A stretch of DNA of 64,000 bases from Paenibacillus sp. E222 (GCF_013401555.1 NZ_CP058552.1:2914001-2978000), one strand, 5' to 3'. Positions 24,829 through 34,411 are shown, counted from the first letter of the stretch. Program-made: numbers and translations. The notes: a model not told the origin generated them from the letters alone.

Positions 24829-26898
24829 ATGTTGAATGGAATCTTACATGAAATTTTGCGAGAACGTTTGGGAGACTGCGATTATGAGGTATGGAGCAGC
24901 AGTAATTGGGCGGATTGGGTTCTGATTGAGGTAGTGGGTAGCAGGGAAAGTACACCGCCAAGATTCACTGAAATCCTGCCACTTCAACATCCTAAGGTAG
25001 ATCAAGAATCAAAAGACTGTATGTTAGTTTTTCTTCCATATAACAACAATATATGTGTGGCTATTCGCTTGTTTAAGAGCTGGGAATATTCTGCGGAAGA
25101 TTTAGTTACACTGTCGTCTCTGTTATACCCGTACTATTCGGAGGCTGTGGCGAGCAAGCATGAACGAGCATTGAATGAAATTATGAACAGCATTCGGGAT
25201 GTGACTCAACTGCTGGATCTGAATGAGTTGCTGGGCCGGATTCTTGTAAGTGCTCTATCGGTTATTCCTTATGAATGCATTGGTGTTCTATGGAGATATG
25301 ATCCTGCGATCGATGCGTTAACGGTCAAGGCCAGAGCAGGGGAGATGGGCGAGGGTATGCTGAGAATGAAGCTGAAGCCGGGTGAAGGGATTATCGGGAG
25401 CACGTTCAAACGAGGTACACCCAAGCTCTACAACAGTCTTTCCAACGTGGAAGACGACTTTGGTAACATGACATTGGAGAATAAATATCATCTGAATTCA
25501 GCGTACGATTTTCATAATATAGGTTCCATCATCTCAGTCCCCATCAAGGTGGAAGGTCAGCCGGATTGTGTTCTCATCGTGTATCAAAAAGGGAAAGTCC
25601 CTATATTTACCGAGTCGGATGTAAGGCTCCTGCAAAGCTTTGCCGATCAGGTCTCCATCGCGATTACGAATGCCAAGCTGTACGAGAGCCTGAGCAGACA
25701 AAATGAAACACTTATCAAGCGGGACGAAATCCATTCCTCACTCATGCGCCTGTCACTGCAAAATAAGGGAGCTGTCTCCATCGTAAGTGAATTGACTCGT
25801 GTCATTGGCGTGGCGCTTACCTTTGTGGATTTTATTGACAATGAATGGACCCCGAAACGGGGCAAGGTTATCCATGGCTGGAGTGTTGAAAAGCTGCGCA
25901 GCTTGTACGAATCGTTGCAGCACCCGGACTATCTGACATGGATCAAGGGTGAGGGCGAGCAGGCCCATCAATATTTATATCCAATCGCTTCGACCAATCA
26001 ATGTCTCGGTTATCTCATCATTCAGATGAATACTTTACTGGAACCTTTGCAACTCGTCGCACTGGAACAGGGGAGTTCCATACTGGCACTTGAATTGATG
26101 CGCAAGCAGTCGTTAGCCGAGTTTTATTTCAAGAAAACCCAGCAGTTGTTTAACGATTTGAGACTGAGTCAGGCTTCAGAGGATTATTGGAATAAATCTG
26201 GAGAGATCGGGATAGGTCCTTCAACATCCATTGTCGTGGGTTTGATGGAGTTCGCGGATCAGGTCAATCCTTCGACGCTTAGTGTGTTATCTGTTCAACT
26301 GATTTCGTACTTGAGGGAGAAAATGCCCGCAGGGACGTTACCTATTGCCTTTGGCAATGAGCGAAGGGTAACCGTGCTGCTTATGATAAATGAATCGAAC
26401 AAGCCGGGCATGCTGGAACAACAGTTCAGCTCTTTGTTACCTGGTTGGGAGAGTCGAAACCACGTAAAACTGTTTGGAGGATTAAGTTCTGTAAGGTCTG
26501 GAGTAGATGCAATTAATACGGGCTATCAGGAAGCGGATAAGGCACTTGCGTATCAGAAGACCAGGGGAGAAAAGGGTATGATCCGTTATACAGACATCGG
26601 CGTAAATCGTCTGTTTATTCGGCAATCTGCTGAGGATCTGAGTGCTTTTATCGCGGAGGTATTTGAGCCGCTGAGGCCTGCCAAAGGGCAGGCCGGCGGA
26701 CTTGAGGAAACACTGATGACGTACATGGCTTGCGGAGGATCGGCAGTTCAGGCTGCAACCGCCCTTCATATTCACATCAATACACTATATCAGCGGATTC
26801 ATAAAATCGAAGAGATTCTAGGCATGTCCCTGAATAACCAGGAGCATATGCTCCATTTGCAGCTGGCTTGTTATCTCCGACAGACCTATCGTACTTAA
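24829..26898 (+). CDS. GAF-domain regulator with PucR-type HTH
   Basis: Transcriptional regulator of 689 residues. A GAF-like sensor spans about 110-285 (VIPYECIGVLWRYD to RLLQSFADQVSIAITNAKLYE). A central CdaR-like region follows, then a C-terminal PucR helix-turn-helix (LMTYMACGGSAVQAATALHIHINTLYQRI). The start is uncertain: ATG 24829 has GGGGGCGG four bases before it, and the longer GTG 24799 has no clear site. It is divergent from the MFS/M20/sda cluster and very likely controls it, since PucR/CdaR proteins often activate breakdown of nitrogenous compounds. Confidence 0.85.
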   Translation: MLNGILHEILRERLGDCDYEVWSSSNWADWVLIEVVGSRESTPPRFTEILPLQHPKVDQESKDCMLVFLPYNNNICVAIRLFKSWEYSAEDLVTLSSLLYPYYSEAVASKHERALNEIMNSIRDVTQLLDLNELLGRILVSALSVIPYECIGVLWRYDPAIDALTVKARAGEMGEGMLRMKLKPGEGIIGSTFKRGTPKLYNSLSNVEDDFGNMTLENKYHLNSAYDFHNIGSIISVPIKVEGQPDCVLIVYQKGKVPIFTESDVRLLQSFADQVSIAITNAKLYESLSRQNETLIKRDEIHSSLMRLSLQNKGAVSIVSELTRVIGVALTFVDFIDNEWTPKRGKVIHGWSVEKLRSLYESLQHPDYLTWIKGEGEQAHQYLYPIASTNQCLGYLIIQMNTLLEPLQLVALEQGSSILALELMRKQSLAEFYFKKTQQLFNDLRLSQASEDYWNKSGEIGIGPSTSIVVGLMEFADQVNPSTLSVLSVQLISYLREKMPAGTLPIAFGNERRVTVLLMINESNKPGMLEQQFSSLLPGWESRNHVKLFGGLSSVRSGVDAINTGYQEADKALAYQKTRGEKGMIRYTDIGVNRLFIRQSAEDLSAFIAEVFEPLRPAKGQAGGLEETLMTYMACGGSAVQAATALHIHINTLYQRIHKIEEILGMSLNNQEHMLHLQLACYLRQTYRT

Positions 26899-26911
26899 AA
26901 GTAAAATAAAA

Positions 26912-27988
26912 TTAGTTTCCAAGCAAAGCTTGTTCTACTTCATCCAGAACCTGACCGTAGGCAATCGGTCCAAATCCAGCTACCCAGACCGTGTTGTCCA
27001 CCAGGTAAACCTGGTTTCTCTTCACAGCCTTCAAGCCTTTCCAGACCGCATTGTCACGCAGCTTGGTGAGCGCTTGTTCGTTATCTGCTTCACTGCCGGA
27101 GATGATCATGAAAATACGATCCGGATTCAGTTCGGGCAGCAATTCGAGCGACACATTTTCAATAACTTCATTCATGACGATGCCTGCTTTGGCAAGATCA
27201 GGTGCATGGAGTCCGGCGATATCGTACAGCAGGTTCGGAGAATAGAAGGCATCGGGTGATTTGTCACTTGGGGCAAATACCTGAATCTGCTTATCAGTCA
27301 AACGAAAAATCAGAATGGTATCATCTGCGGCATCGCTGGCAGCAACCTTGGTGCCCAGATCCTTCGCCTTTTGATACAGCTGACTCACGATTTCGTCTGC
27401 CTCTTTTTCTTTGCCTAATACTTTGGCTGTGTCCTTGAACCATTCAAGCGAATTGCTGAAGTAACTGCTCATATAGACCGGTCCAATGGCACTGATCGCG
27501 TCGTATTCATCAACAAGTACCTCATTGGACAGAATGAGATCCGGCTCTGTGTCCAGAAGTGCTTCCTTGTTGAATTCATTGACAGAACCAAGCGGTACGA
27601 CGCCTTCGAGCTTGTCCTTCAGATAGGCAGGCATCTCCTGACCGACTTGGGTCACCATGGCATATGGTTTCATGCCCAATGCCACGAGGTGATCGGCATA
27701 CGCATAGGTCAAGCCAGCGATCCGCTTGGGTTCAGCAGGAATATCAACAGGACCTTTAATACCTTCAACGGTGCGTGTCACCGTACTGGTTGCTTCACTA
27801 TCCGACGATGGAGTACTACTGCTGCTCTCTGTAGACTCACTGGCTGCGGAAGTGGATTCTCCCGTAGAGGTCTGTTCGGCCTTGGCGCACCCGGCGACCA
27901 GAATAAGCAGCAGCATTAGTAGGATGCCTGCCTTCAAATGGGGTTTAAATCCTCGTTGGTTACTTCGATCTGTATTCATTATGTGCAT
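26912..27988 (-). CDS. Iron-siderophore ABC transporter binding lipoprotein
   Basis: Surface lipoprotein that captures a ferric siderophore, 358 residues. The signal peptide ends in LVAGCAKAE with lipid-carrying C34, then comes a low-complexity Ser/Thr linker (about 40-70) and a class III binding-protein fold (PAEPKRIAGLTYAYADHLVALGMKPYA, EPDLILSN). Two starts nine bases apart are possible behind AAGGGGAA. A Fur-like box precedes the gene. No permease or ATPase gene is near, so it must share a membrane complex encoded elsewhere. Upstream lies its probable regulator. Confidence 0.9.
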   Translation of the reverse strand: MHIMNTDRSNQRGFKPHLKAGILLMLLLILVAGCAKAEQTSTGESTSAASESTESSSSTPSSDSEATSTVTRTVEGIKGPVDIPAEPKRIAGLTYAYADHLVALGMKPYAMVTQVGQEMPAYLKDKLEGVVPLGSVNEFNKEALLDTEPDLILSNEVLVDEYDAISAIGPVYMSSYFSNSLEWFKDTAKVLGKEKEADEIVSQLYQKAKDLGTKVAASDAADDTILIFRLTDKQIQVFAPSDKSPDAFYSPNLLYDIAGLHAPDLAKAGIVMNEVIENVSLELLPELNPDRIFMIISGSEADNEQALTKLRDNAVWKGLKAVKRNQVYLVDNTVWVAGFGPIAYGQVLDEVEQALLGN

Positions 27989-28000
27989 GTTCCCCTTTAC

Positions 28001-28015
28001 TGATTATCATTCTCA
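28001..28015. promoter_or_regulatory. Fur box upstream of the siderophore-binding gene
   Basis: Minus strand reads TGAGAATGATAATCA, matching the Bacillus Fur 7-1-7 consensus TGATAATNATTATCA at all but two positions. It sits 12 bases before the start codon. Confidence 0.8.
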
Positions 28016-28067
28016 ATTACTAGTATAGGAGAGAAGATTCCGTGCGTCGAGGCACAAAAGGAACCAT

Positions 28068-29642
28068 TCACATGCATGATTGTGACCGAAGGCGCGCGGG
28101 AATTTCCCGTAATAACAGATCATGCGAGAAGGCATTATAGCTGCCGAGTACATAATTCATCTGATCCAAATAAACCCGCCCCCTCTTCACCGCTTCTCGC
28201 CCTTTCCACCAGGGTGAGTTCAACCATCTCTGCCGCTCGGCCTCACTGACCGAAGGGTGGAACACCAGCATGATGTAATCGGCGTCCAGATCGTCCATCT
28301 TCCAATCCTCAGCAATATAATGGCTCTGCTGTTCATGGATCAGGGAGGGAGTGCACAATTGCAGATCCTGATACAGGACCGCACCCATATGGCGGTAGCC
28401 GGCCACAAAACAATCCTGACTTCGAACGAGTAATGACACGATGGAAGCAGAACCGATCTGCTGACGAAGATGGGCTGCAGCCTGATGGGATTTCTCATCA
28501 TATTCATCCAGCCAGCTGTAAGCTTGTTGATTTTGTCCGGTAGCCTCGGCAATCTCAAGAAACTGACTGCGCCAGTCCTGGGATTGAAAAGCAATCGTCC
28601 GTGTAGGCGCTATCTGGTGCAGCTGCTGAACATGTGTATCGTGTGTATATTCACTGGTCAGAATCAGATCCGGTTCAGCCCGGAACAGTGTAGTTGAATC
28701 GGGCGCTTCACCTTCATAGGCCTTCATAAAAAGGGTATCATCCAGCAATGAGGTTACCGCTTTGAAAGAAGGACCCGTTGCGGCGCAAGGCTCAAGTCCC
28801 AGTGCCAGCAGATGCCCTGTATATTGATTATTCAGAGCGGCCACCCTGATCTGACGTGGATTCGAATGAATATAGACGGTGGGCGAGAGGCCCACGGTTT
28901 TTTTGAATATGCGACTGAAGTATAACGGGTTGTTATAACCCACTTGGGCGGCTACATCCTGTATGGAGCTTTGTTGCCTTGTGAGTAGCCGTTTGGCGTG
29001 ATGCATTCGAATGTCGGTCAGATATTCCTGCGGACTTTTACCCACGTTTTTCTTGAAAAAACGGGAGTAGTACCCCTCGGAGAAACCTGCCCGTTCAGCA
29101 AGCTGTTGGCGAGTAATCTGCGTCGGATAGTTCTGCTCCATGTAACGCAGCGCGTCCAGTACAAGACTGGCCGAGTCATAATCGGAGGTGGCTTCAAGCC
29201 GCTCTCCTACATCTGCGACCCATTGCAGAAATTGTCCTTGGATACGAATCCGCTGCCAATGATTATGGTCCTGCCAGAGAATATGCAGCTCTTTTATTAA
29301 CTCGCGTTCATGGGATTGGAGAATACCCACACGGTTATGCTTAAAAAGGGGAGGCAGAACAAGAGTCTCTTCGGCCTCCTCTACATGCGAGATTTGCCCC
29401 TCGATCTCCAACGCGATAATGCGTAATGGATCTGCGGAAGTCTGCCTGATCTGCAGCTGCCTGCCATCCTGGAGAAAAATAAAATATCCTGCCTTAAGAT
29501 CGCGATGCTGACGATTCACAGTCAGACAGATCTCTCCATCCTCCAGCAGCAACAATAGTTGTCCTTCGGTATGAGTGAACGGGTTGCCGTTAGAGGGCAG
29601 CCTGGTGTGGTGCTCAATGGATGTAAGATTGTACATTGGCAT
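28068..29642 (-). CDS. AraC regulator fused to a siderophore-binding domain (Btr-like)
   Basis: Regulator of 524 residues. A cupin-like N-terminus (1-150) and an AraC double helix-turn-helix (about 165-270, TRQQLAERAGFSEGYYSRFFKKNVGKSP) precede a periplasmic-binding-protein-like domain (about 285-520, LLALGLEPCAATGPS, EPDLILTSEYTHD). B. subtilis Btr has the same order and senses ferric bacillibactin to activate its uptake genes. ATG 29642 has GAGAGGG only two bases away; ATG 29636 is better spaced. It lies 79 bases before the siderophore-binding gene, with the Fur box between. Confidence 0.88.
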   Translation of the reverse strand: MPMYNLTSIEHHTRLPSNGNPFTHTEGQLLLLLEDGEICLTVNRQHRDLKAGYFIFLQDGRQLQIRQTSADPLRIIALEIEGQISHVEEAEETLVLPPLFKHNRVGILQSHERELIKELHILWQDHNHWQRIRIQGQFLQWVADVGERLEATSDYDSASLVLDALRYMEQNYPTQITRQQLAERAGFSEGYYSRFFKKNVGKSPQEYLTDIRMHHAKRLLTRQQSSIQDVAAQVGYNNPLYFSRIFKKTVGLSPTVYIHSNPRQIRVAALNNQYTGHLLALGLEPCAATGPSFKAVTSLLDDTLFMKAYEGEAPDSTTLFRAEPDLILTSEYTHDTHVQQLHQIAPTRTIAFQSQDWRSQFLEIAEATGQNQQAYSWLDEYDEKSHQAAAHLRQQIGSASIVSLLVRSQDCFVAGYRHMGAVLYQDLQLCTPSLIHEQQSHYIAEDWKMDDLDADYIMLVFHPSVSEAERQRWLNSPWWKGREAVKRGRVYLDQMNYVLGSYNAFSHDLLLREIPARLRSQSCM

Positions 29643-29987
29643 ATCCCTCTCTATGTAGCCGATTGGAGTGTGTGTTTAAAGGCATTGGAGTCAAAGCCTA
29701 TGTATTATCTTATCATTCTAGCGAGTAACAGAAATGCTATCAATCATCTTCGATGTTCCCTTCGTTATTCTTCCATCCTCTTTCATGATCCAGCATGCGA
29801 TGATAACTGTTTAATAGCGTTTACATTGAAATTCGAAGTGAAACACCGAAATTAAATGGATTATCCTCCTATAACGATTGATCTGCCGTTGATTATGTAT
29901 GCCAAATGTGGGTCCGATTTTATAAGCTTATTTTGTAGGCCACACCCTTTTGGACTATACCAAATTAAAGGATAAAGGAGAGTCTTC
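29643..29987. other. 345-base divergent intergenic region
   Basis: Between the Btr-like gene and the MFS efflux gene. I see no gene or terminator. An AT-rich stretch near 29701-29720 (minus strand AGAATGATAAGATAAT) loosely recalls a Fur half-site and might regulate the Btr-like gene; this is weak. The ribosome site AAAGGAGAG for the MFS gene ends at 29983. Confidence 0.5.
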
Positions 29988-31178
29988 GTGAACCAGAACA
30001 CATTGGCAAAAGAACGCCTCCCCTGGTCAGCTCTGCTCGCTTTGGCCATGGCGGGATTTATATGCATTCTTACAGAAAGCCTGCCGGCGGGGCTGCTGCC
30101 GCAGATAGCACAAGATCTGGAGATCGGGGAAGGTTTGGCTGGACAGCTCGTCACTTTATATGCGGTGGGATCTCTTCTGGCGGCAATTCCCCTGACGACA
30201 GCAACTCGTGGATGGAGACGCAGGCCGCTGCTGCTATTATGCATCTTCGGTTTTCTAATTTTCAACACGATTACGGCCGTATCCTCGGTATATGGTTTGA
30301 CCCTTGCTGCACGCTTCATGGCGGGCGTATCTGCTGGAGTGTTGTGGGGAATGACTGCGGGTTATGCGCGCCGGATGGTTTCAGACTCGTTAAAGGGAAA
30401 AGCGATGGCTGTCGCTATGGTAGGCACACCGCTCGCGCTTGCATTGGGCGTTCCCTTGGGTACCTTTTTGGGCAATTACGCAGGATGGCGTCTTATTTTT
30501 GGAACAGTCTCATTATTGACGGTAGTGCTTGTATTGTGGGTGCTCTGGAAAGTACCTGACTATGAGGGAGAGCCTGCACGTCATCAGATTGCGCTTCATC
30601 GGATTTTTGTTATACCAGGGGTTCGTCCCATATTGTTTGTTGTTCTGACCTGGGTACTGGCCCATAACATTCTGTACACGTATATCTCACCTTATCTGGG
30701 CGAGACGATGCTGTCCGAACGGGTAGATCTGGTTCTGATGATCTTTGGAGTGACTTCGGTAATTGGTATTTGGATTATTGGGCTGTTGATTGATCGTTAC
30801 ATGAGATTATTGATTCTGGTTAGCCTTGTTCTATTTGCGCTGGCCTCGCTGGCGATGGGGATCTTTATCCATCAACCGATGATGATCATTCTGGGAGTAG
30901 TGGCCTGGGGGCTTACATTTGGAGGGGCGGCTACGTTATTACAGACTGCAATTGCGCAGGCGGGCGGCCAAAGTGCCGATGTTGCCCAATCCATGCTGGT
31001 GACAGCATGGAACCTGGGGATCGGAGGGGGAGGGATCGTCGGAGCCATCCTTCTGAACCAGACAGGCGCTCGTTTCCTGCCGATTTCCCTGATCCTGTTG
31101 ATCGTTATGGCCTTACTCGTCGCCTGGTCCGCCAGTAAACATGGTTTCCCAAGGCAGGTAAGGACCGATGATCGATGA
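29988..31178 (+). CDS. MFS transporter, DHA1 efflux type
   Basis: Twelve-helix inner-membrane pump of 396 residues related to AraJ/YdhP sugar or drug exporters. FICILTESLPAGLLPQIAQDLEIGEGLAGQLVTLYAVGS is the family opening, and VAMVGTPLALALGVPLGTFLG is motif C, typical of efflux. The start is GTG 29988 with AAAGGAGAG just upstream. It ends six bases before the stop of a convergent Lrp-type gene. The substrate is unknown. Confidence 0.88.
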   Translation: MNQNTLAKERLPWSALLALAMAGFICILTESLPAGLLPQIAQDLEIGEGLAGQLVTLYAVGSLLAAIPLTTATRGWRRRPLLLLCIFGFLIFNTITAVSSVYGLTLAARFMAGVSAGVLWGMTAGYARRMVSDSLKGKAMAVAMVGTPLALALGVPLGTFLGNYAGWRLIFGTVSLLTVVLVLWVLWKVPDYEGEPARHQIALHRIFVIPGVRPILFVVLTWVLAHNILYTYISPYLGETMLSERVDLVLMIFGVTSVIGIWIIGLLIDRYMRLLILVSLVLFALASLAMGIFIHQPMMIILGVVAWGLTFGGAATLLQTAIAQAGGQSADVAQSMLVTAWNLGIGGGGIVGAILLNQTGARFLPISLILLIVMALLVAWSASKHGFPRQVRTDDR

Positions 31179-31183
31179 AACAT

Positions 31184-31624
31184 TTACACCGGATTCGTTC
31201 CTTCGATGAGATTTTTGGTTGCAATAGGTGAGGACATCGCGACGAGGGTGGTGTAAGTACCGTATTGATCGCATCGGTCCCCAAATGCTTCAAGACCAGC
31301 AATCGAATCCGTCATGATTTTCAACAGGTAATTATGTTCTCCACTGACGCGATGGCATTCGACCACTTCGGGTGACGAACGGCAGAAATCAAGAAAGGCA
31401 TGACAATCCCGTGTGCGAAAAAGAACATAGGAAGTGCTCGATCTCCCTATTTTCTGCGGGGAAATGATGGTACGGTACTCCTCGATTACGCCGCTTTCTT
31501 CCAAGCGCTTCACGCGTTCCGTTACGGCGGGTTGAGATAAACCGACCAGCTTACCCAGTTCCGTCATGGACAGCCTTGCCTGATTTTGCAAATGAAAGAG
31601 GATATTAGTATCGATTTGGTCCAT
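31184..31624 (-). CDS. Lrp/AsnC family regulator
   Basis: 146-residue transcription factor. An N-terminal helix-turn-helix (MTELGKLVGLSQPAVTERVKRLEESGVI) is joined to a RAM ligand domain (YVLFRTRDCHAFLDFCRSSPEVVECHRVSGEHNYLLKI). AAAGGAGG precedes the ATG. It is tail-to-tail with the MFS pump and divergent from the beta-lactamase-like gene; Lrp genes often regulate a divergent neighbour, but this is only a guess here. Confidence 0.92.
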   Translation of the reverse strand: MDQIDTNILFHLQNQARLSMTELGKLVGLSQPAVTERVKRLEESGVIEEYRTIISPQKIGRSSTSYVLFRTRDCHAFLDFCRSSPEVVECHRVSGEHNYLLKIMTDSIAGLEAFGDRCDQYGTYTTLVAMSSPIATKNLIEGTNPV

Positions 31625-31794
31625 AAGATGGCCTCCTTTTAAATTATAGGAAATGTTTTGTAAATGCCTTTATATTCATCGCAGATTAAAGCGGATAACT
31701 TGGTTGTCTTATGTAATACAGATGAGATCATTTATATAATAAGCACACTTACTTTAAATAATCAAGCACGTGACATATGGAGGAGAAGAGTGAA

Positions 31795-32970
31795 ATGAGA
31801 GACAAAGATATGAGGTTTAACCCTGCATTTGTGGAAGAAGTGATTCACCGTACGTTGGCAGAAAAAAGAATTGTAGGTTCCGTTGTTCAGATTGCGTGGA
31901 AAGGGGAGGTGGTCTATACCAGCGCAGATGGGCTCGCCGATCGGGAACAGAACAGACGCATGCAAGAAAATGCACTGTTCAGGTATGCTTCTGTAACCAA
32001 GCCGATTGTATCCACCGCCGCCATGGTATTGATATCTCAGGGTAAATTAAAGCTGGATGACCCGGTTATGAAATGGCTGCCAGAATTCCGTCCCAAACAG
32101 CCAAATGGGGAAGTTGCCTCTATGACGGTTCATCATCTGATGACACATACGGCGGGGTTAACGTATCGTTTTTTTCAGGAGAACGGGGGAACATACGAAC
32201 TTGCCAGAGTATCAGATGGAATGGATATCGCTGGCATTACGCTGGAAGAGAATTTGCAGAGGATTGCTTCTGCTCCACTGCTGTATGAGCCCGGGAAGAT
32301 GTGGAGATATTCGATTGCAACTGATGTACTCGGTGCAGTTATTGAGAAAGTGACCGGGCTGACACTGCGAGAGGCAGTACAACTGCTCGTGACTCATCCA
32401 CTAGGCATGAAGGATACGGATTTTGTCGCTGTGGATTCGATGAGAATGACGGCTGCCTATGCGGACAGTTCCGACAGTTCGGGGCAACCTCGTCGCTTGC
32501 GTGATGAAGACCAGGTTCCTTTTATTGAAGGAACGGCGGGCTTCCAACTCGCTCCAGAAAGATACCTTGATCCGTCGGCCTATCTCTCGGGTGGTGCGGG
32601 CATGGTAGGAAGTGCGGGAGACTTTCTGGTATTGCTCGAAACGCTGCGTCAAGGTGGAGGTTCGCTGCTTCCTAAAGCGCTGGTCACCGAAATGATGACT
32701 AATCAGATTGGCGATCTGGATATGCCTTATTGGCCAGGCAGAGGATTTGGTCTGGGATTCACGGTGCTGAAAGATCCGGTAGAAGCAGGTACACCGGAGT
32801 CTGCTGGAACGTGGCGTATGGGAGGAACCTATGGTCACTCGTGGTTTGTTGATCCAACAGAAGAACTGAGCGTTGTCGCGTTTACCAATACAGCTCTGGA
32901 GGGCATGTCGGGCAGGTTCACAACGGAACTTTGCGAGGCTGTCTATGAGGGGATTGAGCGAGAAAGATAA
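31795..32970 (+). CDS. Serine hydrolase, beta-lactamase/esterase family
   Basis: Class-C-like hydrolase, 391 residues, no signal peptide seen, so probably cytoplasmic and more likely an esterase or peptidase than an antibiotic-degrading enzyme. S66 in SVTK is the nucleophile with K69; the tyrosine motif is MWRYSIA, and GHSW takes the place of the KTG box. ATG 31795 is preferred because GGAGGAG (31779-31785) lies inside the longer frame that opens at 31777. Confidence 0.88.
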   Translation: MRDKDMRFNPAFVEEVIHRTLAEKRIVGSVVQIAWKGEVVYTSADGLADREQNRRMQENALFRYASVTKPIVSTAAMVLISQGKLKLDDPVMKWLPEFRPKQPNGEVASMTVHHLMTHTAGLTYRFFQENGGTYELARVSDGMDIAGITLEENLQRIASAPLLYEPGKMWRYSIATDVLGAVIEKVTGLTLREAVQLLVTHPLGMKDTDFVAVDSMRMTAAYADSSDSSGQPRRLRDEDQVPFIEGTAGFQLAPERYLDPSAYLSGGAGMVGSAGDFLVLLETLRQGGGSLLPKALVTEMMTNQIGDLDMPYWPGRGFGLGFTVLKDPVEAGTPESAGTWRMGGTYGHSWFVDPTEELSVVAFTNTALEGMSGRFTTELCEAVYEGIERER

Positions 32971-33060
32971 GTGGTGTTGTGGATTAATATGGAAAAATGT
33001 GATAGAGTAAAGCAGCAGATATAGTGAATTCTAAATTTGATTCCGAAATGAGATGAGAAG

Positions 33061-33237
33061 ATGGATCGCATCCGCATTTATCTGTTTGTCTTCGCAGGCA
33101 ATTTTCTAGCTGCCTATATGATCTTTCCAGAAAGAACTATTGCTAAATCCGTGATGTTTGCTTCACTGATGCTGCTGCTGAGCATGGGAATGGATTTCAT
33201 GAAAAGCAAAAATCAGCATTCGCTGGAGCAGCAGTAA
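33061..33237 (+). CDS. Small two-helix membrane protein (58 residues)
   Basis: ATG at 33061 opens 58 codons ending in TAA: MDRIRIYLFVFAGNFLAAYM, then a second hydrophobic stretch (SVMFASLMLLLSMGMDFM) and a polar tail. Only a modest ribosome site (GAGATGAGAAG) precedes it. The hydrophobic pattern and in-frame length, followed by a terminator, support a real gene. Function unknown. Confidence 0.55.
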   Translation: MDRIRIYLFVFAGNFLAAYMIFPERTIAKSVMFASLMLLLSMGMDFMKSKNQHSLEQQ

Positions 33238-33291
33238 GCCAGCATATCATTACATGTCATTCGGAATACCTTATCCGTATTTTAATAGTAG

Positions 33292-33321
33292 AACCGATTC
33301 TCGACAGAGGATCGGTTTTTT
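33292..33321 (+). terminator. Terminator after the 58-residue gene
   Basis: AACCGATTCTC GACA GAGGATCGGTT stem with one wobble, then a T run. Confidence 0.85.
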
Positions 33322-33501
33322 GTGTACAGTTGAAGCATGAATAGCTTGAATATTGATTGAGTCAGAAGGTGGGGGAGCTTTTCGTGATCCGAAACGAATA
33401 TCTCTTTATCCGGCTCCCATTTACATGATCGCTATTGTTCATTACACTTGGTTTATAGTACTTATTTAATCCAAACTCAGATATTCAGGGGGAATATATT
33501 T

Positions 33502-34320
33502 ATGCATCAATCCGCACATATTCAGGAAGCCAGAGATTACATATTAAACCGTATTAATGACAAACCTGTCGTGGGCATGATTCTCGGATCAGGGCTGGGA
33601 GCGCTCGCGGACGAGATCGAGAATGCTACCGTCATTCCATATACGGACATTCCTTATTTTGCTCAATCCGAGGCGATTGGTCATGCCAACGAATTGGTCA
33701 TCGGAGAGCTGATGGGCAAGACTGTCGTAGCGATGAAAGGACGTCTTCATTATTATGAAGGGTTTACGCTGGATGAAGTCACGTTCCCTGTCCGGATTAT
33801 GAAAGCACTGGGTGTCGAGCAGTTGATCATCACCAATGCTTGTGGAGCAATTAATACCAGCTTTGAACCCGGACAGCTTATGTTGATTACCGATCATATC
33901 AATCTGGTAGGCAATAATCCGCTGATGGGGCCGAATAATGCTGAGCTGGGTGTGCGTTTCCCGGACGTATCACAGGTATATAATCGCGAACTCCGCAGTA
34001 TCGCCCTGAAGGTAGCGGAGGAGCAGAATGTTGGTTTGCAGCAAGGGGTGTATGCATGGTGGAGTGGTCCGGCGTATGAGACTCCAGCCGAGATTCGTAT
34101 GATTCGTACAATGGGTGCAGATGCTGTGGGGATGTCGACGGTACCTGAAGCGATTGTAGCCATTCATGGCGGCATGAAGGTGCTGGGCATTTCCTGTCTG
34201 ACCAATATGGCTTGCGGCATACTGGATCAGCCGTTAAGTCATGATGAAGTCATTGAAGTCGCGGCAAAAGTGAAAACAACCTTCATTGGGCTGGTCAAAG
34301 GTATTCTGAAAGAGATGTAA
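33502..34320 (+). CDS. punA: Purine nucleoside phosphorylase
   Basis: Phosphorolysis of purine ribonucleosides (inosine, guanosine) to base and ribose-1-phosphate; 272 residues, trimeric PNP/MTAP class size. Phosphate-site GSGLGALADEI, GRLHYYEG with the catalytic His, NACGAIN, and the purine-binding stretch around MIRTMGADAVGMSTVPE are in place. ATG 33502 is chosen since GGGGG lies before it; the frame to 33448 is only the open upstream region. A strong terminator follows, so the gene is a single unit for nucleoside salvage. Confidence 0.95.
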   Translation: MHQSAHIQEARDYILNRINDKPVVGMILGSGLGALADEIENATVIPYTDIPYFAQSEAIGHANELVIGELMGKTVVAMKGRLHYYEGFTLDEVTFPVRIMKALGVEQLIITNACGAINTSFEPGQLMLITDHINLVGNNPLMGPNNAELGVRFPDVSQVYNRELRSIALKVAEEQNVGLQQGVYAWWSGPAYETPAEIRMIRTMGADAVGMSTVPEAIVAIHGGMKVLGISCLTNMACGILDQPLSHDEVIEVAAKVKTTFIGLVKGILKEM

Positions 34321-34366
34321 TCCGTAATCGAGAAGGATGTTTCCTTTCAAAGCACAACTATATTGA

Positions 34367-34411
34367 GCATTGTCCAAGACGGAGTGATCCGTTGGGCAGT
34401 GCTTTTTTTTC
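34367..34411 (+). terminator. Terminator after purine nucleoside phosphorylase
   Basis: Long stem: GCATTGTCCAA with TTGGGCAGTGC, continued by ACGGA / TCCGT around loop GTGA, then a T run. Confidence 0.92.

Noticed and set aside
31795..32970. Beta-lactamase-fold gene as an antibiotic resistance determinant
   Set aside because: No signal peptide and GHSW replaces the KTG box; more like an esterase or peptidase of the family.
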